Positions 37,645 to 45,513 of a stretch of 46,097 nt of DNA are shown one piece after another. Origin of the DNA: Bacteroidales bacterium (lineage in GTDB: Bacteria > Bacteroidota > Bacteroidia > Bacteroidales > GCA-2748055). The notes below the pieces were generated by a model. The model did no database searches and had not been told where the DNA came from. It saw only the letters and a program-made list of their open reading frames with translations. The stretch lies in assembly GCA_021740585.1 (NCBI GenBank), contig JAIOZM010000028.1:1-46097 (forward strand), read 5' to 3'. Position numbers and translations under genes: made by a program. Each line of letters begins with the position of its first letter. Position 1 is the stretch's first letter.

Positions 37645-40263
37645 ATGATAAGTTGTAAAGAAAACTGTAATTTATTCAATATCAGAGGCATATCCTCTTC
37701 AATATGTTTATATGTTTTATTCTTTACAGGATTAGTATTCTTGAATCCCGCAGTTATTCATGCCCAAGAATATGGCTTAGAGTTTGTCGGGCAACCGGAA
37801 TTAAAGGATAATCGTACAAAACTTGATCTTAATCCGGAAGACTTCTATTCTTTTAACGATGAATTCGAATTAAGATTTAGCATAAAGCTTCGTCCTACTA
37901 TACCGGAATCTTTTGGTTATATAGCCAGAATCATTGATAAAGAAGATAGGAATATTGACATTATTTATAATGGCCCAGGCTCGCACAGCCTGCAAGTTGT
38001 TTGCGGTCAGGATATTACAAACATTTCCGTGTCCGCTGACTTCCTGAGAATCTATGATGGCTGGGTGGAAATAGGACTAAAAATAGATTTAAGAAAGCAG
38101 TCACTCAGTTTTTATACTGCAGACACCTCCTTAATTTATTCAAACATTGACTTTGACAGAAAGGTTAAAATTTTATTTGGAGCTAATAATTATGCTCCTT
38201 CTAAGACTACTGATGTTCCTTCAATGAATATCAGGGACATCAAAATCTTCCAAAAAGACAAATGCTTGCAACATTTTCCTCTTGATGAAAAGTCGGGTGA
38301 TATCGCGAATGATGTTGTTTCCAGGAAGGAAGCCTTAGTTCAAAATCCAATCTGGATTAAACCCAAATATTATGACTGGGTCAAATCTTACAATACAAAA
38401 ATACATGGATTTGCTGCGATAGGTTATGATATGAAGAATGATAAAGTTTATATGGTCGGTGATGAGAAAATGACAATTTTTTCGGTTGTTGAAAATAATA
38501 CCACAAGTCTGACTTACAAAACTACATTTTCAGGTCTTCAGAGAGGAAGCCAGATTTTTTTTGATACAATAGAAAATACACTCTTCTGTTATAGCCTTAA
38601 GTTTAAAACAGTTTACTATTTCAATTTATCTTCACAAAACTGGGAATTAATTTCTACGGGGACTCGCTCATCAACTGTATTATGGTTTCACAATAAATAT
38701 TATTCCAGTCTGGATAGTTCACTTTATACTTTTGGAGGCTATGGACAACACAAGTATTCTAATTTGATTCAGAAGTATGACTTTCGTAATCAACAATGGG
38801 ATACACTTCAGACCGGTGGTGAAATTTTTCATCCTCGTATGCATGCAGCTATTGGAAGTTTTGAGGATACGATATATATACTAGGTGGATTTGGAAGTAA
38901 TACAGGTGATCAGATTCAGAAACCTCACCACTATAAAGATTTACTTGCTTATTCTATAAAGGATAAAATATTTTTAGATAAATATGAATTTCAATCTCCT
39001 CTGGAGGATATTGATTTTGCTCATTCGATGGTGATTAATAAGAAGGACAGGTCATATTATGTTCTTGCGTCAACAATATTTGAATATGAAACATATTTGC
39101 AACTGTTAAGAGGAAATTTAGCGGATACTGAACTTGAAATGCTGGGCAATAAAATTCCTTATCTATTTCATAATGAGAATTCTTATTCTGATTTATATTT
39201 TTCAAATAGCAGTCAAAAGCTTATTGCGGCTACATTTTTAGCCGATACTGAAAAGGATTCAACTGAAATTTCTATCTATTCTATACATTTCCCCCCACAC
39301 ATTACAGAAATTGAAAAAAGTGAACCAAGTCATACCTCATTGAAAATATTATTGGGATTTATACTTCTATTAATCGCAGCATCCCTTTTTAACCTACTGA
39401 TAAGGTACTTCCGGAAAAGAAAAAAACCTAAGGGTAGGGTTGAAACAGGTGCCATAGTTGATAATTCAGAATCTAATCTGACGCTAAAACAAGTTAGTAT
39501 TAGGGATGAAGGTGGGCCAAATTTTGCCAATTCCTTTATATTTTTTGGGGGATTTCAATTTATCAATCGGAATGGAGAAGATATAACTAAAAAGTTCACC
39601 CGACTTTTAAAAGAACTTTTTCTCGTTATATTTCTTTACTCCGTAAAAAATAAAGGGATATCCGTACAAAACCTTACCGAATTTTTATGGTTTTCCATGG
39701 ATACAAAAAGCGCCAAAAACAATCGTGCCGTTAATATTGCAAAATTAAAAAATCTCTTATCTGAAATTGATGGCTGCGATTTAAGCCGAAAAACAGGTTA
39801 CTGGCGAATTGTATTTAATGATTCCATTGTTTATAACGATTATTGGACCTGTCTTAAAACGATTACTCAAAAGAATTCACTATCTAAAGAAGAACTTCTG
39901 CAAGTTCTAAAAATAATAAAAACCGGACCCTTACTTGGAAGCGCAAATTATGAATGGCTTGATGAAATTAAATCTGAATGTTCAAATCTGATTATTGATA
40001 AACTATTAAATTATTGTGCTCAAGACATGGAAGAAAATGATTTTGAGCTAATGATTAAGTTGGCCGACGCTATTTTGATTTTTGATATTTTGCATGAAGA
40101 GGCAATTGGTTTAAAATGCAGGGCATTGACAGCAATTGGAAAACATAATATTGCAAAAGATACCTTCAAAAGATTCACCAAGGAATACGAAATTTTATAT
40201 AATGAGCCCTATGAAAAATCATTTCTGGATGTAATCAATCAAAAAGTGGAACCTGGTCAATAA
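37645..40263 (+). CDS. Transmembrane one-component regulator: LamG/Kelch-like sensor fused to SARP-like DNA-binding and BTAD domains
   Basis: The protein has 872 residues. A leader or anchor (about 18-40) is followed by a LamG/concanavalin-like domain (about 43-235) and a Kelch-type beta-propeller (about 250-545) with repeated YTFGGYG and YILGGFG motifs. A single transmembrane helix (about 565-587) is followed by a basic stop-transfer (RYFRKRKKPKGR). The inside part has a winged-helix domain (about 630-730) starting FGGFQFINRNGEDIT, with LKELFLVIFLYS, TEFLWF and NNRAVNIAKLKNLL. A helical, TPR/BTAD-like domain (about 735-865) ends ALTAIGKHNIAKDTFKRF. It lacks histidine kinase, SusR or anti-sigma features. 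Transcribed divergently from the PUL, it is the obvious candidate regulator. Confidence 0.85.
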   Translation: MISCKENCNLFNIRGISSSICLYVLFFTGLVFLNPAVIHAQEYGLEFVGQPELKDNRTKLDLNPEDFYSFNDEFELRFSIKLRPTIPESFGYIARIIDKEDRNIDIIYNGPGSHSLQVVCGQDITNISVSADFLRIYDGWVEIGLKIDLRKQSLSFYTADTSLIYSNIDFDRKVKILFGANNYAPSKTTDVPSMNIRDIKIFQKDKCLQHFPLDEKSGDIANDVVSRKEALVQNPIWIKPKYYDWVKSYNTKIHGFAAIGYDMKNDKVYMVGDEKMTIFSVVENNTTSLTYKTTFSGLQRGSQIFFDTIENTLFCYSLKFKTVYYFNLSSQNWELISTGTRSSTVLWFHNKYYSSLDSSLYTFGGYGQHKYSNLIQKYDFRNQQWDTLQTGGEIFHPRMHAAIGSFEDTIYILGGFGSNTGDQIQKPHHYKDLLAYSIKDKIFLDKYEFQSPLEDIDFAHSMVINKKDRSYYVLASTIFEYETYLQLLRGNLADTELEMLGNKIPYLFHNENSYSDLYFSNSSQKLIAATFLADTEKDSTEISIYSIHFPPHITEIEKSEPSHTSLKILLGFILLLIAASLFNLLIRYFRKRKKPKGRVETGAIVDNSESNLTLKQVSIRDEGGPNFANSFIFFGGFQFINRNGEDITKKFTRLLKELFLVIFLYSVKNKGISVQNLTEFLWFSMDTKSAKNNRAVNIAKLKNLLSEIDGCDLSRKTGYWRIVFNDSIVYNDYWTCLKTITQKNSLSKEELLQVLKIIKTGPLLGSANYEWLDEIKSECSNLIIDKLLNYCAQDMEENDFELMIKLADAILIFDILHEEAIGLKCRALTAIGKHNIAKDTFKRFTKEYEILYNEPYEKSFLDVINQKVEPGQ

Positions 40264-40279
40264 TAATTTTACTAAACAC

Positions 40280-40387
40280 ATGAAAATAATTAAGGTTTAC
40301 TTGTACATAAATCTTTATTCTTATTGGATTTTGGTTGTACGCCAAAAGTTTTCTGAAGAATTCTACTTGGGTGGAAGACCAGTTTAA
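40280..40387 (+). other. Short 35-codon ORF, doubtful
   Basis: An ATG-started frame of 35 codons begins 17 bp after the regulator's stop. It has no recognisable leader, motif or similarity. The first half is hydrophobic and rich in Tyr. It may be noise in AT-rich DNA. Confidence 0.15.
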
Positions 40388-40455
40388 TTTTAATTAATCA
40401 GATTTCTCAAATCCCGGTCAAAAAAGTTCGATAATTGTTCCGTCTGCTTCATAAC

Positions 40456-40482
40456 AAAGCGCTCATTATTAGCGCTTTTTTT
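40456..40482 (+). terminator. Intrinsic terminator downstream of the regulator
   Basis: AAAGCGCT at 40456-40463 pairs with AGCGCTTT at 40471-40478 across a 7-base loop, and the stem runs into a T-rich tail. It lies about 190 bp beyond the regulator stop on the plus strand. Confidence 0.75.
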
Positions 40483-40487
40483 GTTTT

Positions 40488-40509
40488 GAGGTACAATTTG
40501 GGGTACAAT
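40488..40509. repeat. Tandem GGTACAAT repeat, possible integrase-arm remnant
   Basis: GAGGTACAAT (40488-40497) and GGGGTACAAT (40500-40509) form a near-perfect direct repeat with a 12-bp period just after the terminator. Similar GGGGTAC repeats occur, from memory, next to tyrosine-recombinase genes of Bacteroidota elements. No integrase or intact tRNA is present here. Confidence 0.3.
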
Positions 40510-40590
40510 ATCTTGAGTCTTTCAAAGTTTTTTTAAAGAAAAAATTAGACATTTAAAAATGAATATAGTCTAAAAATCTAAAACAAAGAG

Positions 40591-40626
40591 AAGGAGCCCA
40601 CCCAATCGGGATTGAGTCGGCTCTTT
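40591..40626 (-). terminator. Long hairpin terminator of the beta-helix/Big2 gene
   Basis: On the minus strand GAGCC, one unpaired base and ACTCAATC pair, across a CC loop, with GATTGGGT, an unpaired base and GGCTC. The stem then extends outward by about three pairs. It sits 28 bp beyond the stop codon at 40655 and is followed by a pyrimidine-rich CTTCTCTTTGTTTT tail. Confidence 0.75.
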
Positions 40627-40654
40627 ATAAAAATTCAAGTTTACTTACAAATCA

Positions 40655-42403
40655 TTATCTAACGACTAATCTCTTCGTACTAGATTGATCATCGTTACTT
40701 ATTCGCAGGATGTAAAGACCTTTTGCTGAGTCAGTCATATTGATATATGACTTATCTCTACTAATGATTCCTGATTTAACAAGGTTTCCGGTAACTGAAT
40801 ATACTTCATAACTCATCTGCTTAACTTCACTAGACATGTTTATCTCAAACACTCCACTTGAAGGATTTGGGAATACTCTGATAGACATATTCTGATCAGC
40901 ACTTATACCAACAGTTCCGGTAATTGTAATAGCAAGAGTTCCGCTAACACCAGAACCGTCTTTTGCTGTTGCTTTAACAGTTACTGTTCCCGAAGTAACT
41001 GGTGTAAGAAGTCCACTGTTGTCAATTGTTGCCGATCCTGTACCAGGTTCAACAGTCCAGGCTACAGCAGGATTTGTTGCATCTTCAGGAGCAATACTTA
41101 GGTTAATTTGAAGGGTTGAACCTGGATCTACAGTTGCTGCGGCAGATGTTAAAGTAATAGCTGTTACCATAACAGTGCCAAGATCACCACCATCACCAGT
41201 ATAGTCAACATGACCAATTCCAAATTCATCTGGTGTCAATTTAGGTAAATCCCCATCCATAGTAAAATTGATATCTGCATGTGTATAGGTATAACCGGGG
41301 AATATTTTACATCCATCCACAGCAATATCATCATAAGAAGTTTCAGTTTTAGTTACAACCCTGTTAAGAATATTACCTGAATTTGTTAAAGTAATATTAG
41401 TAGTTCCGGAGATCAACATATCCACATCATCTGGATAACCAGTGCGCCTGTTTTCCATTATGATATTATTGGTCAAAGTTACTTCGACGGCAACAGTATC
41501 CTTTGTGTTAATATGAACAGCTGCATAAGTTGAATCTAAAGATGTCGGTATCACAAGATTATTGATGATTGCAGTATTCTCCATAACAAATATAAGTGGT
41601 GAGTATACCGGGGGATCCACCATACTATTGGTGCCATCCTTTAAACTTATCACTCCACCTCTTCCTGCTCCAACATCTATTGGATTACTTGGGTCTGCTC
41701 TGTGATCCCAAGGATTACCCTCGTTATTCATAAAGGTACAGTTCTTAATGGTCACTTTTCCGCCATTCCCTATTGCTACCATTCCTGAATAGGCAGATCC
41801 GCCATAGGCCAAACAAGCTGTAACAAGACAATTTTCCATAAAGAATTCATGTGTAGCATTAGCACCATGAAAAATAGCTCCCTGTTTTGCAACACAGCTG
41901 TCAATAACACAATTTATCAGTGAAACCTTAAGATTCTCACCAGCACTTGAGGATGTTGAAAACATTCCACCATTATCATTGTCCCCTCTACCAAAATATC
42001 GAAATGTTATGTCCTTTATAATAATTTCAACATTAGCAACATCTTTAGTAAGTTCCATAAATCTTATTGAGAGAGCATCAGGTTCACCGGCAATAGGTCT
42101 GCCACCCCTGAAGGATTCAATAAAAGTTTTGTCGGCGCCAGCTCCCTGAAGAGTCACTTTTACGGGCATGGTCCAACCTCTTGAGCGATCTAATTCAACG
42201 ATTGTTCCCTCTGCAATATTAATAATAGCATCAGCAACCAAAGGAGGATCGACTACAAGATCTGCTTCAATTGCATCACAAGCATCCTTAACAGTAGCAT
42301 AGTCACCAGGTACATTATACTCCTTTGTCTGCGACATAACTGCGCTTGCGAATATGAAGAGACAAAAAATCGTAAACATAAAAGATGTAAATGTTTGTTT
42401 CAT
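40655..42403 (-). CDS. T9SS-exported beta-helix protein with Big2 domain
   Basis: This 582-residue protein has a signal peptide (about 1-24, ending VMS) and a right-handed beta-helix region (about 30-395) with repeats such as VSLINCVIDSC, VTIKNCTFMNN and VTLTNNIIMEN. A bacterial Ig-like Big2 domain (about 410-490; SIAPEDATNPAVAWTVEPG) and a type IX sorting domain (about 505-582; RVFPNPSSGVF, GLYILRIS) follow. It resembles DUF1565/pectate-lyase-like surface proteins. The catalytic identity is unclear. It is monocistronic, with its own terminator and a candidate heptamer-type promoter upstream. Confidence 0.85.
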   Translation of the reverse strand: MKQTFTSFMFTIFCLFIFASAVMSQTKEYNVPGDYATVKDACDAIEADLVVDPPLVADAIINIAEGTIVELDRSRGWTMPVKVTLQGAGADKTFIESFRGGRPIAGEPDALSIRFMELTKDVANVEIIIKDITFRYFGRGDNDNGGMFSTSSSAGENLKVSLINCVIDSCVAKQGAIFHGANATHEFFMENCLVTACLAYGGSAYSGMVAIGNGGKVTIKNCTFMNNEGNPWDHRADPSNPIDVGAGRGGVISLKDGTNSMVDPPVYSPLIFVMENTAIINNLVIPTSLDSTYAAVHINTKDTVAVEVTLTNNIIMENRRTGYPDDVDMLISGTTNITLTNSGNILNRVVTKTETSYDDIAVDGCKIFPGYTYTHADINFTMDGDLPKLTPDEFGIGHVDYTGDGGDLGTVMVTAITLTSAAATVDPGSTLQINLSIAPEDATNPAVAWTVEPGTGSATIDNSGLLTPVTSGTVTVKATAKDGSGVSGTLAITITGTVGISADQNMSIRVFPNPSSGVFEINMSSEVKQMSYEVYSVTGNLVKSGIISRDKSYINMTDSAKGLYILRISNDDQSSTKRLVVR

Positions 42404-42485
42404 AATTAAAATTTTTAGTTAGTATTAAACATTCTGTGTAAAAATAGATATTCATATTACAAACTGAGTAATGAATAATTATTAG

Positions 42486-42521
42486 CTAATATATGTCAAT
42501 GGAGATTAATAGAAAATTAAT
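42486..42521 (-). promoter_or_regulatory. Weaker heptamer-type promoter for the beta-helix/Big2 gene
   Basis: On the minus strand ATTAATT (42521-42515), TTCT and ATTAATC (42510-42504) have an 11-bp period. Ten bases later comes TATATTAG (42493-42486), one mismatch from TAnnTTTG, and the ATG is 82 bases further on. The boxes are degenerate and the background is AT-rich, so this is weaker than the SusC and Gfo/Idh sites. Confidence 0.35.
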
Positions 42522-43020
42522 GGTTTAATTAATATAAGAAAGCATCCTGATATATTTAAAAATTCCTTATATGAATGATTATTTGGATATTACGCTCATC
42601 ATGTTAATATGGAAAAAACATTCAGGTAAGTAGAAAAATTTATTTTAAACTTGAAAGGGATATTTAATAAATATGCTGTTATAGACTGTTTTTCTGATTG
42701 TTAGATCATTTCATATCTCGAATATTTGGATAAATAAAAGATTAACAGATTATCAATTGTAAAATTTTTCCACCTCATCAGAAAATTAGTATATTCTACA
42801 GTATTATTTTCTCATATATGACATGAAAGAATTGGTTGTAAGAACTATGTAACAGACATAATTCTCACGTTCTCCAAAACTTAAAAACTAATTTTTCACT
42901 ATTTACAAATTTGTATACGCGACCTTCCCCCAACTTTCTTCAACATAAAGAACCAATAGAATTAAAAAAATCTTTCATTAAGCATGAATTCCGGCAATCA
43001 TTTATCCTCTATTAAATTTT
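42522..43020. other. AT-rich intergenic region
   Basis: About 500 bp lie between divergent promoters. Apart from the heptamer pair at 42729-42746, I see no gene, structured RNA or protein remnant. Confidence 0.5.
42729..42746 (-). promoter_or_regulatory. Isolated GTTAATC-N4-ATTTATC pair
   Basis: Minus-strand GTTAATC (42746-42740), TTTT and ATTTATC (42735-42729) closely match the central part of the SusC operator (18 of 19 bases over GATAAAYAAAAGATTAACA on the plus strand). No TAnnTTTG element follows at 9 bp, and the nearest start on this strand is 326 bp away. It may be an auxiliary binding site. Confidence 0.4.
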
Positions 43021-43055
43021 GTTAACTCTTTGTTAATTCTTAACTACTATTTTTC
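43021..43055 (+). promoter_or_regulatory. Heptamer-type promoter before the truncated ORF at 43100
   Basis: GTTAACT (43021-43027), CTTT and GTTAATT (43032-43038) have an 11-bp period. Nine bases later comes TATTTTTC (43048-43055), one mismatch from TAnnTTTG, then 44 bases to the ATG. Order, gap and orientation are the same as at the SusC promoter. Confidence 0.55.
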
Positions 43056-43099
43056 AATTTTAATCTGTCCCAAATAGTTTTTCGAGCAACAATCTAATT

Positions 43100-43225
43100 A
43101 TGAAAAAAGTAATTGAACATTTAATTTTTTTTGTCTTCCTGCCATTTCTATTTATTGACGGTGGCATAAATGCACAAATTGTATTTCAACGTTGTGATGT
43201 CACTAATCGCTGGCAAGGATCTTAA
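43100..43225 (+). pseudogene. Truncated secreted-protein ORF (41 codons)
   Basis: MKKVIEHLIFFVFLPFLFIDG begins a clear signal peptide, ending near INAQ. It is followed by IVFQRCDVTNRWQGS and a stop. The CD-x-x-x-x-W arrangement resembles HCDESTGWSS, which opens a binding-like domain in the sulfatase at 1864. I infer the beginning of a larger surface protein cut short by deletion. It retains a good promoter, so a transcript is likely. A genuine 16-residue secreted peptide is possible but less likely. Confidence 0.5.
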
Positions 43226-43249
43226 TTAGTGGCTGCATAGTTTGAATTG

Positions 43250-43282
43250 AGAGTTTAGATAATTCTTTTGCTGCTAAACTCT
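43250..43282 (+). terminator. Possible hairpin after the truncated ORF
   Basis: AGAGTTTAG (43250-43258) and CTAAACTCT (43274-43282) form a 9-bp stem with a 15-base loop, 24 bp after the stop at 43225. The following bases are only moderately T-rich, so termination is uncertain. Confidence 0.35.
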
Positions 43283-43303
43283 TATTAATCCTTTCTATTC
43301 GTC

Positions 43304-43338
43304 ATTAATAAATTGTTAATCCAACTTCAGTAAGTTTA
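43304..43338 (+). promoter_or_regulatory. Heptamer-type promoter before the Gfo/Idh gene
   Basis: ATTAATA (43304-43310), AATT and GTTAATC (43315-43321) have an 11-bp period. Exactly nine bases later comes TAAGTTTA (43331-43338), one mismatch from TAnnTTTG. The distance to the ATG at 43410 is 71 bases, identical to that at the SusC promoter. An additional ATTAATC is at 43284-43290. Confidence 0.58.
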
Positions 43339-43409
43339 CTTTATGATCTGAAAATATCAGTTTATTGACGACAATTAGTTAATAAAAACAAACTTAAAAA
43401 TATTTAAAA

Positions 43410-44750
43410 ATGCAAAACTCCAGAAGAAAATTTATAAAGAAAGTAGCCATTGGTTCTTCCGCAATTGCCATTGGCGGTATTGGAGCTGGGTTTTCAGCTT
43501 CAAGTTATTCACGAATCATGGGAGCAAATGATCGTATTGTAATGGGAATTATGGGCACCAATGGCAGAGGGAAAGGTATGGCTGCCAATTTTGCCCTTCA
43601 AAAGAATACTGAGGTTCGGTATATATGTGATGTGGAGGAAAAAGCTTTGGCAAAGGGTATAGACGCTGTAAATAAGGCGGTAGGTATATCTCCAAAGGCA
43701 ATAACAGATATTCGCAAGATGCTTGAGTTAAAAGATATGGATGCTGTTTATCTGGCGCCTCCCGACCATTGGCATGCTCCTGCAACCATTATGAGTTGCG
43801 TGGCAGGTAAACATGTTTATGTTGAAAAGCCCCTTAGTCATAACCCTGCAGAGGGTGAGATGGCTATTAGGGCTGCAAGAAAATATGACCGGGTTGTACA
43901 AATGGGTTCTCAGCGACGCTCGTGGAAATTGCTGACAGAAGGTATCAATGAATTAAAAAATGGAGTTATTGGCAAAGCCTATATGGCAAAAACCTGGTAC
44001 ACGAATAATCGAAAGTCTATTGGTATAGGGAAAGTAGTACCGGTACCATCAAACCTTGATTATGAACTTTGGCAAGGGCCTGCACCGCGTCTTCCCTACA
44101 AAGATAACCTAATCCATTACAACTGGCACTGGTTCTGGAATTGGGGAACCGGAGAAGCACTTAATAACGGTACTCATGAAATTGATGTAGCACGCTGGGG
44201 TTTAGGTATTGATTTTCCTGCCAAGGTATTCTCTGTGGGTGGGCGTTATCATTATAAGGACGACTGGGAAGCTTTTGACACCCAATTAATAACCTATGAA
44301 TCTGATAAAGGAGCCTCAATAATATGGGAAGGAAGAAGTTGCAATGGAAACAAGGTAGAAGGTCTCGGCCGGGGTGTAATCTTTTATGGTGAAAATGGAA
44401 GTCTTCATACAGGGCATGATGGCTATACAATATATGACATGGACGATAAGCTTGTTAAAGAAGTAAGTTCCGATGTGGTGATTGATGGAAGAGATACTTC
44501 AAGTCCTGCGGCAAGTCTTGACAGTGTACATATAGAAAATTTTCTAAATTGCATACGAACAGGAGGAAAACTAAATGCAGATGTGGAAACCGGGCATAAG
44601 AGTACTACATGGGTACAACTTGGAAATATCTCTCAGAGAGTTGGACGAGGTCTCGCAATAGATCCGAAAAATGGTCATATTAAGGGAGATGATGAAGCAG
44701 AAAAACTTTGGGGTCGCGAATATGAGCCCGGTTGGGAGCCTAAATTTTAA
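43410..44750 (+). CDS. Tat-exported Gfo/Idh/MocA-family oxidoreductase
   Basis: This 446-residue NAD(P)-dependent sugar oxidoreductase homologue begins with a twin-arginine leader (NSRRKFIKK and a hydrophobic stretch to about residue 32). The Rossmann motif is GIMGTNGRG (46-54) and the family EKP triad is at 139-141. Downstream it has GTHEIDVARWGL, typical of the PF19051-type C-terminal domain. It should act in the periplasm, oxidising a sugar, possibly at C3, or acting in a GH109-like fashion. The DUF1080 lipoprotein starts 34 bp downstream, so the two form an operon. Confidence 0.9.
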   Translation: MQNSRRKFIKKVAIGSSAIAIGGIGAGFSASSYSRIMGANDRIVMGIMGTNGRGKGMAANFALQKNTEVRYICDVEEKALAKGIDAVNKAVGISPKAITDIRKMLELKDMDAVYLAPPDHWHAPATIMSCVAGKHVYVEKPLSHNPAEGEMAIRAARKYDRVVQMGSQRRSWKLLTEGINELKNGVIGKAYMAKTWYTNNRKSIGIGKVVPVPSNLDYELWQGPAPRLPYKDNLIHYNWHWFWNWGTGEALNNGTHEIDVARWGLGIDFPAKVFSVGGRYHYKDDWEAFDTQLITYESDKGASIIWEGRSCNGNKVEGLGRGVIFYGENGSLHTGHDGYTIYDMDDKLVKEVSSDVVIDGRDTSSPAASLDSVHIENFLNCIRTGGKLNADVETGHKSTTWVQLGNISQRVGRGLAIDPKNGHIKGDDEAEKLWGREYEPGWEPKF

Positions 44751-44784
44751 GAAGTTAAAAAAATCATAAAAGCCAATCAAAGCA

Positions 44785-45513
44785 ATGAAAACAAAAATTA
44801 TAATTCTAATTGGAATTACTATGCTGCTTGCTCAATGTGTTAGCAATACAAAGCAAAAGGATACGGAGAATAAAGCTGAAAAAAATTGGATATGGTTATT
44901 TGACGGATCCAGTACCGACAACTGGAGAGATACAAAATCAGATCAATTTCCTGAGCATGGATGGGTGGTTGAGGGTGATGCTTTAACTGTATTGGGTAAG
45001 ACGGAAGAGGAACCTGGAGGACATGATATCATCACGAAACAACAATATTCCAACTTTGAATTGGAACTTGAAGTAAAACTTACTGAAGGAGCCAATTCTG
45101 GGATTAAGTACTTTGTTACGGATTCTTTTCCTGGAAATGAAGGAAAATTCCTTGGTCTTGAATACCAGCTCATCGATAATGAGAGACACCCTGATGCTCA
45201 ACTGGGCAGAGATGGGAATCGTAAGATGGGAGCTCTTTATGATTTAATTCCCCTTATTGAAAACTATTCTATTAATCCTCCGGGTGAATGGAATAAAGTA
45301 AGGATTATTGTTGACAGTAATCAAGTGGAACATTGGCTCAATGATAAAAAAATTATAGAATTTGACAGACATAGTCCTTTTTTCAAGGATCTGGTCTTAG
45401 CAAGCAAATACAAAGATTTGGAAAAATTTGGAGAATTAGATCAGGGTAGAATTCTACTCCAGGGACATGGCAATGATGTTTCGTTCAGAGCCATTAAGAT
45501 CCGAACATGGTAG
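44785..45513 (+). CDS. DUF1080 (3-keto-disaccharide hydrolase-type) lipoprotein
   Basis: The 242-residue lipoprotein has a lipobox LLAQC (Cys18) and a single LamG-like beta-sandwich of the DUF1080/3-keto-disaccharide hydrolase family. WLFDGSSTDNWR, GWVVEGDAL, NFELELEVKLTEGANSGIKYF and GEWNKVRIIV are family features. Members cleave 3-keto-glycosides or bind glycans. Pairing with a Gfo/Idh oxidoreductase suggests an oxidise-then-cleave route for a glycosidic bond that ordinary hydrolases do not attack. Confidence 0.9.
   Translation: MKTKIIILIGITMLLAQCVSNTKQKDTENKAEKNWIWLFDGSSTDNWRDTKSDQFPEHGWVVEGDALTVLGKTEEEPGGHDIITKQQYSNFELELEVKLTEGANSGIKYFVTDSFPGNEGKFLGLEYQLIDNERHPDAQLGRDGNRKMGALYDLIPLIENYSINPPGEWNKVRIIVDSNQVEHWLNDKKIIEFDRHSPFFKDLVLASKYKDLEKFGELDQGRILLQGHGNDVSFRAIKIRTW

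Noticed and set aside
37645..40263. Hybrid two-component or ECF anti-sigma regulator
   Set aside because: No His-kinase, receiver, AraC or anti-sigma features are visible; the interior part is winged-helix plus BTAD-like.
40410..40452. tRNA-like 3' end (GTTCGAT followed by CCGTCTGCTTC)
   Set aside because: No T-arm or acceptor stem can be paired, and there is no matching 5' half. I do not call a tRNA.
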